Of a DNA stretch of 64,000 bases, positions 34,296-45,267 are shown in pieces. Location of the stretch: NCBI RefSeq assembly GCF_000340215.1, contig NW_006921535.1, positions 5,449,528 to 5,513,527 of the forward strand, read 5' to 3'. A program made the translations under genes and the position numbers. Each line of letters opens with the position of its first letter. Position 1 is the first letter of the stretch. This DNA comes from Pseudocercospora fijiensis CIRAD86 (lineage: Eukaryota > Ascomycota > Dothideomycetes > Mycosphaerellales > Mycosphaerellaceae). Under the pieces are notes generated by a model, which saw only the letters and a list, made by a program, of their open reading frames with translations, did no database searches and was not told the DNA's origin.

Positions 34296-34490
34296 AAGTT
34301 ATTATTAGAAAGGCGCGCGATTTAAAAAGTGCGATTTGTAACGATTTCCGCCTTATTGCCTAGCGCGGTATAGCAATAGCCGCTATAGAATCTTCTAGAA
34401 TCTAGCTTACCCTACCCCGCTCGTCGCCTTAGCCTTTACTTATAGCTCTTCGGCCTTTACTTATAGCTCTTCGAGCTATATAAACACTAG
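34296..34490 (+). other. Helitron 3' terminal region, hairpin and CTAG end (N)
   Basis: 195 bp matching the ends of B1 and B2. Hairpin TATAGCTC-TTC-GAGCTATA at 34462-34480, CTAG at 34487-34490. Followed immediately by TCTAAAATATAAC, the start of B2. Confidence 0.9.
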
Positions 34491-34730
34491 TCTAAAATAT
34501 AACAACTTAATAAAAGTTAGGGCCCCTTTAGGCTTAGTGCGGCTTAAAACGGGCTAACCGCGGCCTCTAATTAGTAGACGCGAGGAACGTTAATACCTTA
34601 GCGATTCGGAAGGGCGTAGACGTCGTAGTATATACCGCGACGAGCTATAACTTCGATAGTAGTCTCGAAAAGGGCGTCTTCGTCGTATATACCTTATCCG
34701 GCGGTATTTACTCGAAGCGGTATACTCGAT
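34491..34730 (+). repeat. Helitron 5' terminal unit (B2)
   Basis: Matches 17504-17715 and 17746-17955 nearly base for base, then matches the 18352-18390 block of N (atttactcgaagcggtatactcg). Single copy here, against multiple units in N. Confidence 0.78.
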
Positions 34731-35980
34731 CGCGCTAGTAGCCTTACGGGAAGCGTAATTTAGTACGTACGACCGGTACCGAGGCCCTACTATCGCGAGC
34801 TCCGCTATTAGGGTCTTATAAATACGATACTATCGACCCTCTTAGTCGCTATTATAGCTCTATCGACCTCTACGGCCTTCGAGAAGCTATACGAAATTAC
34901 GGTATCCTTCGCTCGCGAATCCTAAGGAAAGCGCGCATTACGTATATAACTATAGTAGCCGCGTATAACGCGCCTACGTCCGGAGATATAACGACTTTAG
35001 TAGGCGCGCGGTTATTAATTGCTACTATAATAACCTAATATCGCGATCGACTATTATAGACTCTACTAGAACCGACCTCGATCTAACTCCCCTAGCCGCC
35101 GGGTACTTATTCGCGTCGTACCGGTATAGATCTAACGAGGGCCCGCTACTAACTACCTATCGTAGTCTCTCGAGGCCTGCCGTAATACTCGCGAAGACGT
35201 ACGCTTAAGATTATAGTCTTAAAGGGTCCGAGGTATAGAAAGCTATAGTAAGTAGTATAGTAGCGGTCGTACTCCGATATAGCGGCTAACAATTCTAGTA
35301 CGAGGAGGTTTACGGTACTCGGTAGGAATTACCGTAAGAGTCGGTAGTTTTCTTTATAAAGATATAGTAAGACTCGCTACTACTTAGCCCGCTATAGAGG
35401 ATTCTCGATCTACGGCGGTTTAGCTTATTTCCTTCGTTTAGTATCGTCCCTCGGAAGCTAGACCTTAGGTAGATATTCGAATCGTAGCTAGTAGAAGGAT
35501 CGACTATCGCGAAGCCTCTTAAGGTATTTTATATCGCTACTAGCCTTTTCTATAACGACGTCGCCGATAAGGCGGCTATAAAGGTCCTCGAGATCTAGTA
35601 TTAATTCGATACGATATCTAGCTATAGTATTAGCGTCGCCTTACTCTTAGAGAGTACTACTCGCGATTAGGAACGGACGGTATAGCTCCTAGCCCTATTT
35701 AGCGATAAGTACGCTAAGATAACCTACTTCTTAGACTATTTCCGGCTCCTCCGTAATAGTATAGGCTTCGACTAGGTAGCGATACGGAGTTGTCTCTTAA
35801 CTATATATAGCGCTCCCGTCCGGCGAAAGCTTTTATTATTATTATTCGGTCTCGCCCCGCTAGAGGAGTATCGTAGCGAGTCGAGCGTTATAATAAACTA
35901 AGGCGTAGGCAATCGTAGTACCGAGCGTAAGGGAGAATATAGTATTTAGGGAGGTTACGGAAGGAAATCTACGATAATCT
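34731..35980. other. Uncharacterised RIP-mutated cargo, no gene recognised
   Basis: Single-copy within the window and without tandem structure. On the + strand a stretch around 35000-35200 reads as plausible protein in one frame, but frames change and no motif is recognisable. It may be host DNA captured by the Helitron and then mutated with it. Confidence 0.4.
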
Positions 35981-35984
35981 TAGT

Positions 35985-37680
35985 ATATTTATTATAATTT
36001 TTAGCGTGCTATCTGCTTAACGGATATCTTTTTATATCCCTCGATACGATATGAATTTATAGCTTTAGAAGATATATCTTACCGGATTATACTACTAGAG
36101 ATAGACGACGAGCTCCTTCGCCTTAACTTAAGTCCTTAACGACTTCGTTCGTATTAACACCTCCCTAGCGACGATGCCGACGTTATAGTAGTAGGATCTA
36201 AGCTAGAGTAGTAAGCGTAAGATCGCGTATTCGTCGTCGCGTCGCGAGAGGCCGTTATTGTTATCGTAGGTCGCTTTATATCGTCGCTTTATATCGTCGC
36301 TTTATATCTATTAGCTAGTATAGGCTTAGCGCGCGGCGACGGTTACGTATACAAATAGTAATATTGCGGCGTTACGCGTCGTCTAAATATTACTACTATA
36401 ATAACTAATATAGCGACTACTTCTATATAGCTATATCTACCTCCTTCTAGTTATCGATATTACTAGTAGCGACCTCGATAAAGGCGCCCCTCCTATACAG
36501 TCTTAGCTGCTATAGCCCTCCCTAATAGTAAGTCTCTAGCGTATCGGTCGCTATATACTACCTTCGCTAATATCGAGCTATAGAGATAGACGTTCTACGT
36601 AGTATACTATAGCGAGCCTTTTAATATTAGGAATTAAATCGCGCTATAGCCGAGATTAAGTACCTCCGCGCTTCTATATAACTTCGCTAATAGCTCGCTA
36701 TAGGCCGGGCCCTAGTATATTAAGAAGCGCTATAAGACATATATAAGCTAGTTACTAAGGAGGTATTACGCCGCGTACGCGAGAACCGCAATATAGATAA
36801 GAATAATAGCTTCTCTCCTAAACCTCTATACTATAGCGTTATAGATTACCGGCCGTCTAGGTATATATCGAGATTAGTATCTCTAGTTATAAATAAGATC
36901 TACTAGCGGACGGAGTCTCGAGACGAAGAATATATAGTACGTATTCTCGTATATCGTCTAGTATATAGTAGTAGAAAGCTAACTCCTATAGATCTCTATA
37001 CCTAAGTAGTCGTAGGATAAGTACCTAGACAGTAACCTTAACGTTATTACTACTTAGGCGCAACGGGAAGAGCAAATAGAAGGGTCTATCGTCTACGTTA
37101 ATCTAGATACGAATACTAATAGGCTCGACGAACTCGACGAGTTCGAGCCGATACTATACCTCTAAAAGTCTAACTCGCTATTTCCTCGGTATTATCGCTA
37201 GGTATATCCGTCGCGTACCCTAAGAATATAGCGCTTTTACTAACCGGTTCTAGATCGAATTCGCGTAGATAAAGCTTGCTACTATATAGCTATTTAGTAT
37301 AGATCGCTTCGTCGTCGTTCCTCTATATATATATCCTACTATAACGAGCCGAACGGATAGCACCTTCGTATAGAGGGTCCTAGTTAGGTACGACCTACGG
37401 TTATTAGAGGAAATCTGTCTTTCTAGCGCTATCGATGCTTTACTATAATATAACTAACCCTTCGACTTCCTACGAAACGATAGCTATATTAAATACTACG
37501 ACTTCTTCGACGTAGAGGTAGGAAGGGACTTCGATATAAAAAGGAGGCTATAGTTAGTATAGAATGCTACTAATTTCGGTTATACTTAAATCGATATAGA
37601 CGACGCGATAGTAATCCTCGATATAGGGCGTAGGAATAGAGAGTTTTATCGTCTAGAGATATATATATAAACGGGAGAGT
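35985..37680 (+). pseudogene. Possible degraded ORF(s) in Helitron B2 cargo, unknown product
   Basis: One + strand frame reads without non-RIP stops from about 35985 to 37270. It includes EFIALEDISYRIILLEIDDELL near 36053 (part quoted), DADVIVVGSKLE near 36170, and NTNRLDELDEFEP near 37100. A second frame between about 37150 and 37680 also reads well (IKLATIQLFSIDRFVVVPLY; later DFFDVEVGRDFDIKRR). The two may be exons of one gene, or one may be spurious. No family recognised. There is no second copy here to test frame conservation. 36270-36310 contains three tandem copies of ATCGTCGCTTTAT. Confidence 0.28.
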
Positions 37681-38213
37681 AGTACGTTTCCTTAGGACTA
37701 CTATAAGTATAGTACTCGCGCCCTAGAGATAGACGCTATCGTAACTTAGAAAGAAGGCGGAGGAGCCTAAGTACGGTATCGTAGGTAGAGCAATCTATCT
37801 CCTTTAGTCTATAAACTTTCTATACTTATTATCGTCTCTAGGCCGTAATTTGCCCTTACGCGACGTCTTCGATAGCGTAGCGGCGCGTAGGGTATATTTA
37901 AAGCTATATCTCGTTCTTGCTACGCGTAAAGATAATACGCTCTCTAAATAGGCGGCGGTATCGGACAAGTTAGAGGCCCTAGATAGACCGATACGTTTAG
38001 TTTTAGTCTCTATCTCGTCTTAGTATAGATAAGAAAGTACGTACCTTAGAAGGCTAGGGGTTTTTTTTTTATATATATAAAGTTCTAGTATCCCTAAAAC
38101 ACGCGGGCGCTCCTACTTAGCGCGGTAGCTCCCGGATACGGGGAAAATTACGTATAGGAACTCTAGAATTCGCAGCTATAGCCGGCCGCCTTACGCGAGC
38201 GTAAAAGGATAGC
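37681..38213. other. Non-coding stretch with homopolymer
   Basis: No convincing gene. A frame at 37840-38040 reads openly but lacks motifs. A run of T and TA (ggtttttttttatatatat) lies at about 38058-38080. Confidence 0.35.
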
Positions 38214-38288
38214 TAATAGAGGATTCGAACCTCTAATACTAAAAGTTATACCCTCGCTAGTCGCTACCCTATATCTCTATAAGGACTA
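38214..38288 (-). pseudogene. tRNA-like sequence 1
   Basis: The minus strand contains a perfect T-arm, AGAGG-TTCGAAT-CCTCT (38218-38234), equal to a Pol III B-box (GGTTCGAATCC). Upstream is an anticodon-arm-like CTTTTAG loop and a GGGTAGCGACTAGC D-arm-like stretch; TTTT follows the 3' end. The acceptor stem does not pair, so this is a decayed or tRNA-derived sequence rather than a working gene. The isotype cannot be assigned safely. Confidence 0.4.
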
Positions 38289-38364
38289 CGAGCGAATAAC
38301 TCTTACTATCTAGAACCGATCTAATTAGCTAGAGGGTTATAGAATATAGATAATTATATAGATT

Positions 38365-38446
38365 AAAAAAAAGTTATAGCTAATAAGGGAATTAAACCCC
38401 CTATCCGGACGATCTAGCAGATCGTAGATCGCTTTATACTAATTTT
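38365..38446 (-). pseudogene. tRNA-like sequence 2 with oligo-T terminator
   Basis: On the minus strand a 7-bp hairpin ACGATCT-GCT-AGATCGT (38409-38425) fits an anticodon arm with a CTGCTAG loop. A T-arm-like GGGGG-TTTAATT-CCCTT is next, and TTTTTTTT follows (38365-38372), as in Pol III genes. No acceptor pairing is visible. An inverted repeat CCGTACC...GGTACGG (about 38449-38468) lies just upstream. Both tRNA-like units end in the same ATTAGCTA. Confidence 0.35.
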
Positions 38447-38469
38447 ACCGTACCCTTAAAGGTACGGTC

Positions 38470-38696
38470 GGCTAATATATTTAAGCGAATATAGTTCGGC
38501 ATCTCGCTAACTAAGGCTAGCTTTAAATAACTAGCGAGAGTATAACCTTTAGGACTACCTAATTAGCTAGAGGTCTCTATTTACGTAGCGGCTATAAGCG
38601 TCCCCGCTCGCTTAGCTCTAGTTACGTATTAGAAAGCCGCTTCTATCTAACCTCGCCTTTCTTCGCTATAGAAGTATATATAGTATCGGTAGAGAG
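38470..38696. other. Non-coding stretch, nothing recognised
   Basis: RIP-mutated sequence between the tRNA-like units and the 129-bp tandem repeat; no ORF, no repeat to other parts of the window seen. Confidence 0.4.
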
Positions 38697-38990
38697 TAAA
38701 TAGAGGATTAGCGGAGACGACGCGAGGAGCGGGCGAGGTTTAAGTAAGGGACTCCCTTTTCGCCGTTAGGATAGCGCGGATCGATACGTCTTACTAGCAT
38801 TTCGCGACGATAAAAGCGTAGGTAGTAAATAGACGACTAGTAGAGACGATACGAGAAGCGGGCGAGGTTTAGAAGAGGAACTCCCTTTTCGCCGTTAGGA
38901 TAGCGCGGATCGATACGTCTTACTAGTATTTCGCGACGCCGAAAGAGTAGGGAGTAAATAGAGGATTAGCGGTATACGCGGTCGGTATAA
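38697..38990. repeat. 129-bp tandem repeat, about 2.3 units
   Basis: Units start TAAATAGA at 38697, 38826 and 38955 (period exactly 129). Shared core: gcgggcgaggttta, then actcccttttcgccgttagg and cggatcgatacgtcttacta. The third unit is partial. Confidence 0.85.
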
Positions 38991-39075
38991 TTTTCGCAGC
39001 GGTAGCGAGTATAGGAGAGAAGAGTAAAATATATAGTTAGATATAGGCGACGGTAAGGGTAGGACTATTTTTATT

Positions 39076-40886
39076 TTATTTCTACCGATTTAGGTACTAC
39101 CGGAATCGCGATATCTTTAGATATAGCCGTTAATTACCTCTAAACTCTAGCTCGTTAATAGCCTTTAGGTATACGTCGCTAACTCCCTATTTCTATAATA
39201 TCTTAGGTTGCTAGTCCGTATATCTAAAGCTAGCCTTATTCTACGCCTTCTCTAATATCTAGGGCCGATACTTATTCTCCCTATCTTATATAGAGTAGAA
39301 CGCAATATTATATTAGAGGCCTCGAGTGCCTTCTACTAGAAAATAGAATAGGCGGGCTTATTTGCTAGGTAGGGTTAGATTAGTACTAGGTCCGCTAGTC
39401 GAGATATAGCTTAGCTACCTCGGGTCGAAGGTATAGAATAGCTATACCTTGCCTACTAATTCGAAGGAAGGCGACCGCGGGTCGAGAATAGGGTATATAA
39501 GAAGCAGGAGGGGATATTCGGCGAGAGGGTAGTCTTCTACGGCGATAGTCTAGAAACGGAGCTCGCCCTAATATACCTATCCGAGCCTATAGAGGTTAGT
39601 ATAAGATTAAAAATAGGCAATCCTTCCCGACGGGCTAACTTACGAATCTCTTTAGGGCCGGAATCTTACTATCTGCCTCTAAGAAGTTATAACGATCGAA
39701 GGGGTAGAGAGAGCTATCGTCCTTTAGCTAAAAGATAAGCTCGACTACGCCGCTATCTACTATTTCGTACTAGTACGTCTAGTTACTATTAGCTCTAGTT
39801 TCGATATCTATACGCGGCGCTAATACTTATAAACTTAGTATCTAGTTTCGCGTTTATCCTTCTATTAACCGCTATTACGATCTCGTTAGCGTATATATCG
39901 TAGCGGCGGTTATCGCAGTACGCTATATCCGGTTACTGTCCTATTCTATAGTTCTCCCTTAGGCGATCGAAGATAGGGCTAGTCTCCGGCTTAACGCCGT
40001 TATTCTCGTTATAGAGCGACTTAGCGGCAAAGTTTAGCTCCTACTACTAAATAGCTATAAAATCGACGTCCTCCTAGTCTGCTATCGCGCGCGTTCTAAT
40101 CGCTAATATAATAGTATCGGCGAAGGAAATCGAAGGGGAAATAGTCGTACTAGACTACGCGAAGTATATAGAAGGGCGGCGGTCGATAGAATAATAGTTA
40201 ATATCCGTATCGCGCTCTAAGTTCGTATTAATAATCGCGTTAATATATTGCTTCTAGATCGCGTTGCGTGTATAAACAAACAGGCAGCTACGTATGCGCG
40301 GCGCGTATATTACTTCGAGATACACTTAGGACTAGGGGGTTTCGAAATAAAGGTCTTTAGAATTACGCGATACTACCCGAACGAATATCGCTCTTTAAGA
40401 GCGCCGAGTACGGGAAATTAAGCCGAAGAATATACTATCCGAGCTAGCGTATACGTACTATATCGCTAATTTAGGCCTTTAATACTAAAATTGCCCTCCT
40501 AGAATATATAGTCTTAACCGGCGCTTAGTCTATATATTTAACCGCGATCTGCCTTCCTTTAGGCGTAGCAGGCACCGTTATAGCTTCTTTACCTTCTTCT
40601 ATATTAAAATCCTCTATATCCGCCGCCTACGATACTATCTCTAGATATACCGGACTATCGTTTAGCGAGCTAATATCTTAGACGCTTAAAGGCGAGTTAT
40701 AGGCGTCCTCGCCTAATACCTCTAATCGGCTATTACTAATACTACTAGCTCTAGTAGGATCTAGTTTTCTAAATAGCCTCTAGCTATATATATATCTCTC
40801 TTTATTAATCGGCGACTAGAGGATAGTACTCCCGGTAGGACCCGTATAGAGCAATCTACTTAACGCCTAAGGAATCTAGTAGCTAT
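39076..40886 (-). pseudogene. Helitron minus-strand ORF of unknown function, C-terminal part (B2)
   Basis: Same ORF as 5737-7690 in B1, here with its C terminus. The frame from the LFRKLDP block (first base 40776) to TAA 39076-39078 is 566 codons with only RIP-type stops. Near the C terminus it reads SDVYLKAINELEF. It is split by gypsy copy 3 at 40886/53243; the N-terminal part continues at 53243. No domain recognised. Its 3' end lies ~90 bp from the 129-bp repeats. Confidence 0.55.
40883..40886. repeat. Target-site duplication CTAT (left) of gypsy copy 3
   Basis: CTAT here and at 53239-53242; the empty site in B1 (about 7355-7367) reads gtagCTATcctac with a single CTAT. Confidence 0.9.
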
Positions 40887-41166
40887 TAAAGGACGTAAAC
40901 TAACACTACTACTACTACTAGCAGTAATGGTATAGGCTACCGAGGGTAACATAACCTATAGCAATATAGGCAGCTATGTTTAGCACAATAGGATAATAAG
41001 ACGGTTGCTTAGGCTAATAACTAGAGCCCTACAATATAGGCATTGTAAAAGTGTAACATAAACAATATACTATACGAGGTTAGTCCTCTATCTATAATAT
41101 AGAAGGAGGCCTCTTATATAGGCTTAAAACTCAGCCTAGGTGTGTAGGGCCGGTTACTAGCTAATA
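40887..41166 (-). repeat. 280-bp LTR (3' LTR of gypsy copy 3)
   Basis: Starts TAAAGGACGT, ends GCTAATA on the + strand; followed by the polypurine tract. Confidence 0.92.
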
Positions 41167-41181
41167 TCCCTCCCTTTCTTC
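41167..41181 (-). promoter_or_regulatory. Polypurine tract of gypsy copy 3
   Basis: GAAGAAAGGGAGGGA on the minus strand directly before the 3' LTR, identical to copy 2. Confidence 0.85.
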
Positions 41182-41280
41182 GTATCTAACTAGACACGCT
41201 TTACATTACGCGCTTAAAACAAACAAACAGTTATATAGGGCACCTCGGGTATCTTTAGCTAGGCTATTTCTTAGAAACTC

Positions 41281-41306
41281 CTAATAACACCCCCGGGGTA
41301 GCATTG
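41281..41306. repeat. Module-border palindrome, copy 3, 3' of ORF3
   Basis: ctaataacacccc-c-ggggtagcattg; better preserved than the copy 2 equivalent. Confidence 0.8.
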
Positions 41307-41308
41307 TC

Positions 41309-44116
41309 CTAGAATCTATTAATATGCAAAAACAATCCTAAGTAACTAGTCTACAATGCCGACTTACTACTGCTTTAATATACCGTAATCCTTACTAGCA
41401 ATAACCTTATTAGCTAGGCGGTTCTCTAAAACTCCTCCGTAGGTATTAAAGCTATTAGGACTAAAGTACTCGGCCTCGTAGTAAGCTTAAGCGACGAGGA
41501 GGTTAGCAGCCTTCTCCTATATAGCGCTCTCCTACTCGCGTAGATAGTCCTTAAGCTCCTCCTTACTAAACTAGAGGATTTGTTTAACTTCGTTCTAAAT
41601 AACGTAACTTAACTAAGGAATTCTACCGACTAGGGCGTCGGAAATGCAACTAAGGCCTTTAACTAAGATAGCGGCAGGGAAGGGAACGGTACGAAGGTAT
41701 TCGAACCTAGAAGGGCGGTTAGATTGCGGTGCGCCTTAGCAACCTTAGAGACGGTTAAGTTGTCGTAGCCTTTAATCTTAGTGCTATCGATAATACGAGA
41801 GTAGCCTAGGTCGATTGATATACGGTCGCTCTCGGGCTTTAGATTACTATACAGAAGGTATAGTATCTAAATAGAGACTTCGTATTCCTTTAGAGGGCTA
41901 AGGATCTACTAAGCTACCTCGCCTTCGTTAGGCTAACTATCGAATATATAGCGGAGGTCGTCGTTAGTAAGGTACTTCTTAGTAAGCTTACTAATCTTGT
42001 TTAGTAGAACTAAGTTACGGCCTATAAGCTTCTTAACCTAGTTGTCGAAGACCTCTAGTTCGTATATACCCTCGACAACTATTAAATAGGAGGTCTTATC
42101 TTTAGACATAAGAGAAACCTTAATGCGTAGATAGCTAGCACCCTTACTAGCTGCGAGCTTAACTATATCTTATCCGAGACGAGAAGTCTCCTTAGCAGGG
42201 TAGTTCTTATAACCGCTATTACCTACCTTAAAGTACTTAGTAGACTTAGGGACGGAGATAAGCTCGTATACGTAATTAGGTCGAAGGGCAACGGCTAAGA
42301 GCTATAAGGCAGGATACTAGCGGACGATTTAGTTGCTTACTCTATAGGTCTAAAAGGCATTGCGGCCTTCCTACTTAGACTTAGGCAGTTTACGTATATA
42401 CTAAAAGAATATACGAAACTCCTCCTATATTAGGTCGACGATAAGAGGACGGTACGCTCTACGAGGCGACTATATCTATCCGAAGACTCGAGGGAAGATA
42501 GCATTACTAGTCTAACGAAAGCGGTCGAAAGAGGTGCCTTAGCCGAGAATGCTAGCGATTAACTTATACCGACGCTTAGTTAGCGTAAGATCGCGAGCGA
42601 TAGTGCTAGTAGGATTAAATACGTAAAGTCCTAGGGAGGTTAGGGCGGCAGTAGGTCGTCTAGGAAACCAGTTAGTATAACTAGTCTTAAGGGTAGTAAA
42701 GGCATCCTAATTAGAAATCTTACGCCTAATCTTTACTAGACGGCCGATAAGGATAACCGTCTTAGTACTAGTATAAAGACTATAGACCTTAGCGGCTTTC
42801 TTAATATAGTTAGCATATATAGTAAACCGCTCTTTACCTAGCTTGCTAAGGTCGTCGAGCTGCTAATAGATAGATAGGGCGGTAGGAGCTTTGCCTATAT
42901 CGGCTTTAGGAACTATATCGATCTTAGTAATAAGGTACGTAATAGAGTCGCCCTTATAAGAACTATAGATGTTTTCGGTTAATAGGATCGGAGAGAGGCC
43001 TCTATCTCTACGCTCGCTAAAGGAGCCTTCGGAGGAGATATCTTCTAGTAGTATATCTAGCATATTAATATCCGAGTTACTATAGTTAGTACTATAGTTA
43101 GTACTATAGTCGGTACTAGAAGGAGTACTGTACTTCTTAGTAGCCTTACGGAGGGCCTAGCGAGTATATAATGCTTTCTTACGCGCTACTTCGGCCTTAG
43201 CGCGCTCGTCTTAAACTTCTTAAGGGACCTTACGGTTATAGGTCGAGCGACGATCTTTAGCCTATATCTCCGTAGCGAGCGCGAGACTAGTAGCCGTATC
43301 GGCCTCCGTTTCTAGGCGAAGAGCCTTACGTTTAAGAACATTAACGATAGGAGCCTCTTAACCTTTAATAATAAAACCTATACTATTAATACGATAGCCC
43401 TTCTCCTTTAGTAGATCCTTAGTTGTCTATACGTTAAGATCGACCTAGACAATTACATCGTAGTGCTTCTTCTAGTAGGCTATCGTAAAGTCGTTAAGCG
43501 CAAAGGATAGGTTAAGTAACTGCTTACCTACCTTCTTACTAGCGGTAGATATACGATAGATTATAGTACGGGAAAGATGCTCGGCGCCTTAACGACGGAC
43601 CTTGTACTTATTAACGAACGAAGAAACCTGCTTAGCACGCTCTTGTCTACCGTAGGCGAAGTTAATAAGGCTCTTAGGAAGACTACTTAGTCCTCCCTAA
43701 TATTCGAAGGCCTAGTCGAGGGTCTTAAAGCGTAAACGAATCTAGGTGCCGGCCGTTTCGAGGCTATAGACGATAGGAAAGGCTTATTCGATATCTATAT
43801 CGTTAAGAACCTCGCGCTTAAAGATACGCTTACCGATAGACTAACGCAAGTTGTTTATACCGTACGTAACTAAGATAGCAGCCTTCTTAATATTCCTATT
43901 AATAACGCGTAGTAGGGTGCGAGCGTTCTAGATCTTCTCTTAAGGATCTTCGAGGGCAGTAACGATCTAGAAGCAGTATTCGAGACTAGTTATAGCAGCT
44001 AAGGCGCTATCGGATAGGGCTTCGATCGGGACTAGGGCGGCTAGGCTTAGGTTAATAGGAACAGGTAGGTTGCCGCTACTACTAGCGCCTAGCGGATTTA
44101 GGGCGCCGGAAGACAT
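41309..44116 (-). pseudogene. gypsy ORF3, 935 codons, unknown function, copy 3
   Basis: ATG preserved at 44114-44116 (MSSGAPK/N-type start); 935 codons in frame to TAG 41309-41311, one codon shorter than copy 2. More RIP stops than copy 2 (CAG/CAA/TGG to TAG/TAA) but no TGA and no net frameshift. Frame conservation over 2.8 kb in two copies shows that ORF3 was a real protein gene of the element when it last transposed. Features as for copy 2. Confidence 0.7.
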
Positions 44117-44532
44117 AGTCGACCGAAGCGGAAGTAGGTTAGAAACGAGTTTTGCAAGTGTGTTCGTTGCTTAATAATAATAATTAAAGGGTTTAGATAG
44201 AAGGGGGGGTAGTTAGGCGGTAGCGAGTTAGTTAGTAATCGAGTAGAAGAAGGAGCTTAGGAAGCTCGCTTTAAATATAGTACGAAGGTAACGTAGTCCG
44301 TATATTCCGCGCTAGTAAAGCAAACGGATAACGGCTATATATAAAAGTAAAGCTATATACGAGACTTCTTTATTATTAGGGTAGGCTAAAGTTTAACAAT
44401 CGATCTAGCTAATTGCTAGTAGCGACTATGCGCCTTTATTAACCTTTAGCTATCGTAGATCCTCGCGTACTCGAAATGTAACTAGTTAGTTCGAGTCCTT
44501 AGCAGAAATCTATAGTAGTAAAGCTAGCGGGA
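44117..44532 (-). promoter_or_regulatory. Promoter-like leader of ORF3, copy 3
   Basis: Counterpart of 22647-23061: TATA-like stretch near 44336-44346, CT-rich stretch and ATT repeat before the ATG. Non-coding. Confidence 0.42.
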
Positions 44533-44559
44533 CTAATAACACCCCCGGGGTAGTATTAG
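44533..44559. repeat. Module-border palindrome, copy 3, upstream of ORF3 leader
   Basis: ctaataacacccc-c-ggggtagtattag; one C-to-T difference from copy 2. Confidence 0.85.
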
Positions 44560-44811
44560 CTTTTCTCTAGAGATACTCGGTAACGAGGAGTAAGTCGCCT
44601 AGGCCTAGCGCAGCTAATTCGTCGGTATATCGGCCTATAGCACTACCGTTATAGATATAGCATTACCTTTTATATTAGCAAGTACGTAAAGGTAGTCTAT
44701 ACGTTTACCTTCTTCCTTCTTCTAAATACTAAGCTTATTAGCCTAAGGTCCCTATTCTTAGAGGCTATAGGCCTAGGTTGCTATATCTATCTAAGAGCTA
44801 GAAAGGGAGAG

Positions 44812-44950
44812 GGATCCTCCCTTTCTTAGTATCCTATATAACTAGTGCTAATTAGGGCAGGAATATCCTCTAGTAGAGTATCTTGTTATTATTGTTACTT
44901 AAGGATAGTTGCTAGAGTCTAGGAATCTAGAGGGAAGTAGTCCTAGAAGG
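44812..44950. other. ~134-bp segment present in copy 3 but not copy 2
   Basis: Bounded by gggagaggg on the left and gggtagagggg on the right. Copy 2 has a single such sequence (23341-23350), as expected for a deletion between short direct repeats in copy 2. No ORF. Confidence 0.7.
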
Positions 44951-44972
44951 GTAGAGGGGTTAGGTTCGGCTA

Positions 44973-45009
44973 TCTTCCTAATACTACCCCCGGGGTATTA
45001 TTAGGAAAA
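44973..45009. repeat. Module-border palindrome, copy 3, downstream of pol
   Basis: 37 bp centred on C44991, left arm TCTTCCTAATACTACCCC; counterpart of 23363-23399. Confidence 0.85.
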
Positions 45010-45267
45010 TACGCCTCGTATAGTTCTATCTAAGGAGAAACAAGAACAAAGGAATAAAGTTATAGCAATATCTCGAAGGCAAAAGAGTAACATAATAGAC
45101 AAAGTAAAAGCAAAAGAGGGCAATAACTATAAGTATCAACATCTGTAGGAATAACTAGTAAGGACTAAAGCTATAGGGCGGTACTATATTGATAGCGCGG
45201 AGAACGGTTAATAAGCGTAAGGAAAGTAACGTAGTAGAGGTAGGTAGAGGCAAGGAAGAGCAAGCAA

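Larger units (their letters stand above)
17504..34490 (+). mobile_element. Non-autonomous Helitron N, interrupted by gypsy copy 2
   Basis: Starts TCTATAATATAAC directly after the CTAG of B1 and ends with its own hairpin and CTAG (34487-34490). Without gypsy copy 2 and its 4-bp duplication it is about 4.8 kb. It has Helitron ends and no transposase: expanded 5' terminal units (17504-18400), a 23-28 bp minisatellite (18401-34295, split by the gypsy insertion) and the 195-bp 3' end. It presumably relied on an autonomous copy such as B1 or B2. Confidence 0.75.

Noticed and set aside
35985..37680. Starship-type tyrosine recombinase (DUF3435 captain)
   Set aside because: Considered because of a large fungal mobile context, but no catalytic R...Y pattern or domain order could be recognised.
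38214..38446. Mitochondrial DNA insertion carrying tRNAs
   Set aside because: Only T-arm and anticodon-like pieces are visible, without other mitochondrial sequence; a tRNA-derived remnant is simpler.
42863..43063. 66-codon ORF as a separate gene
   Set aside because: It is a stop-free piece of ORF3 copy 3, not a gene of its own.
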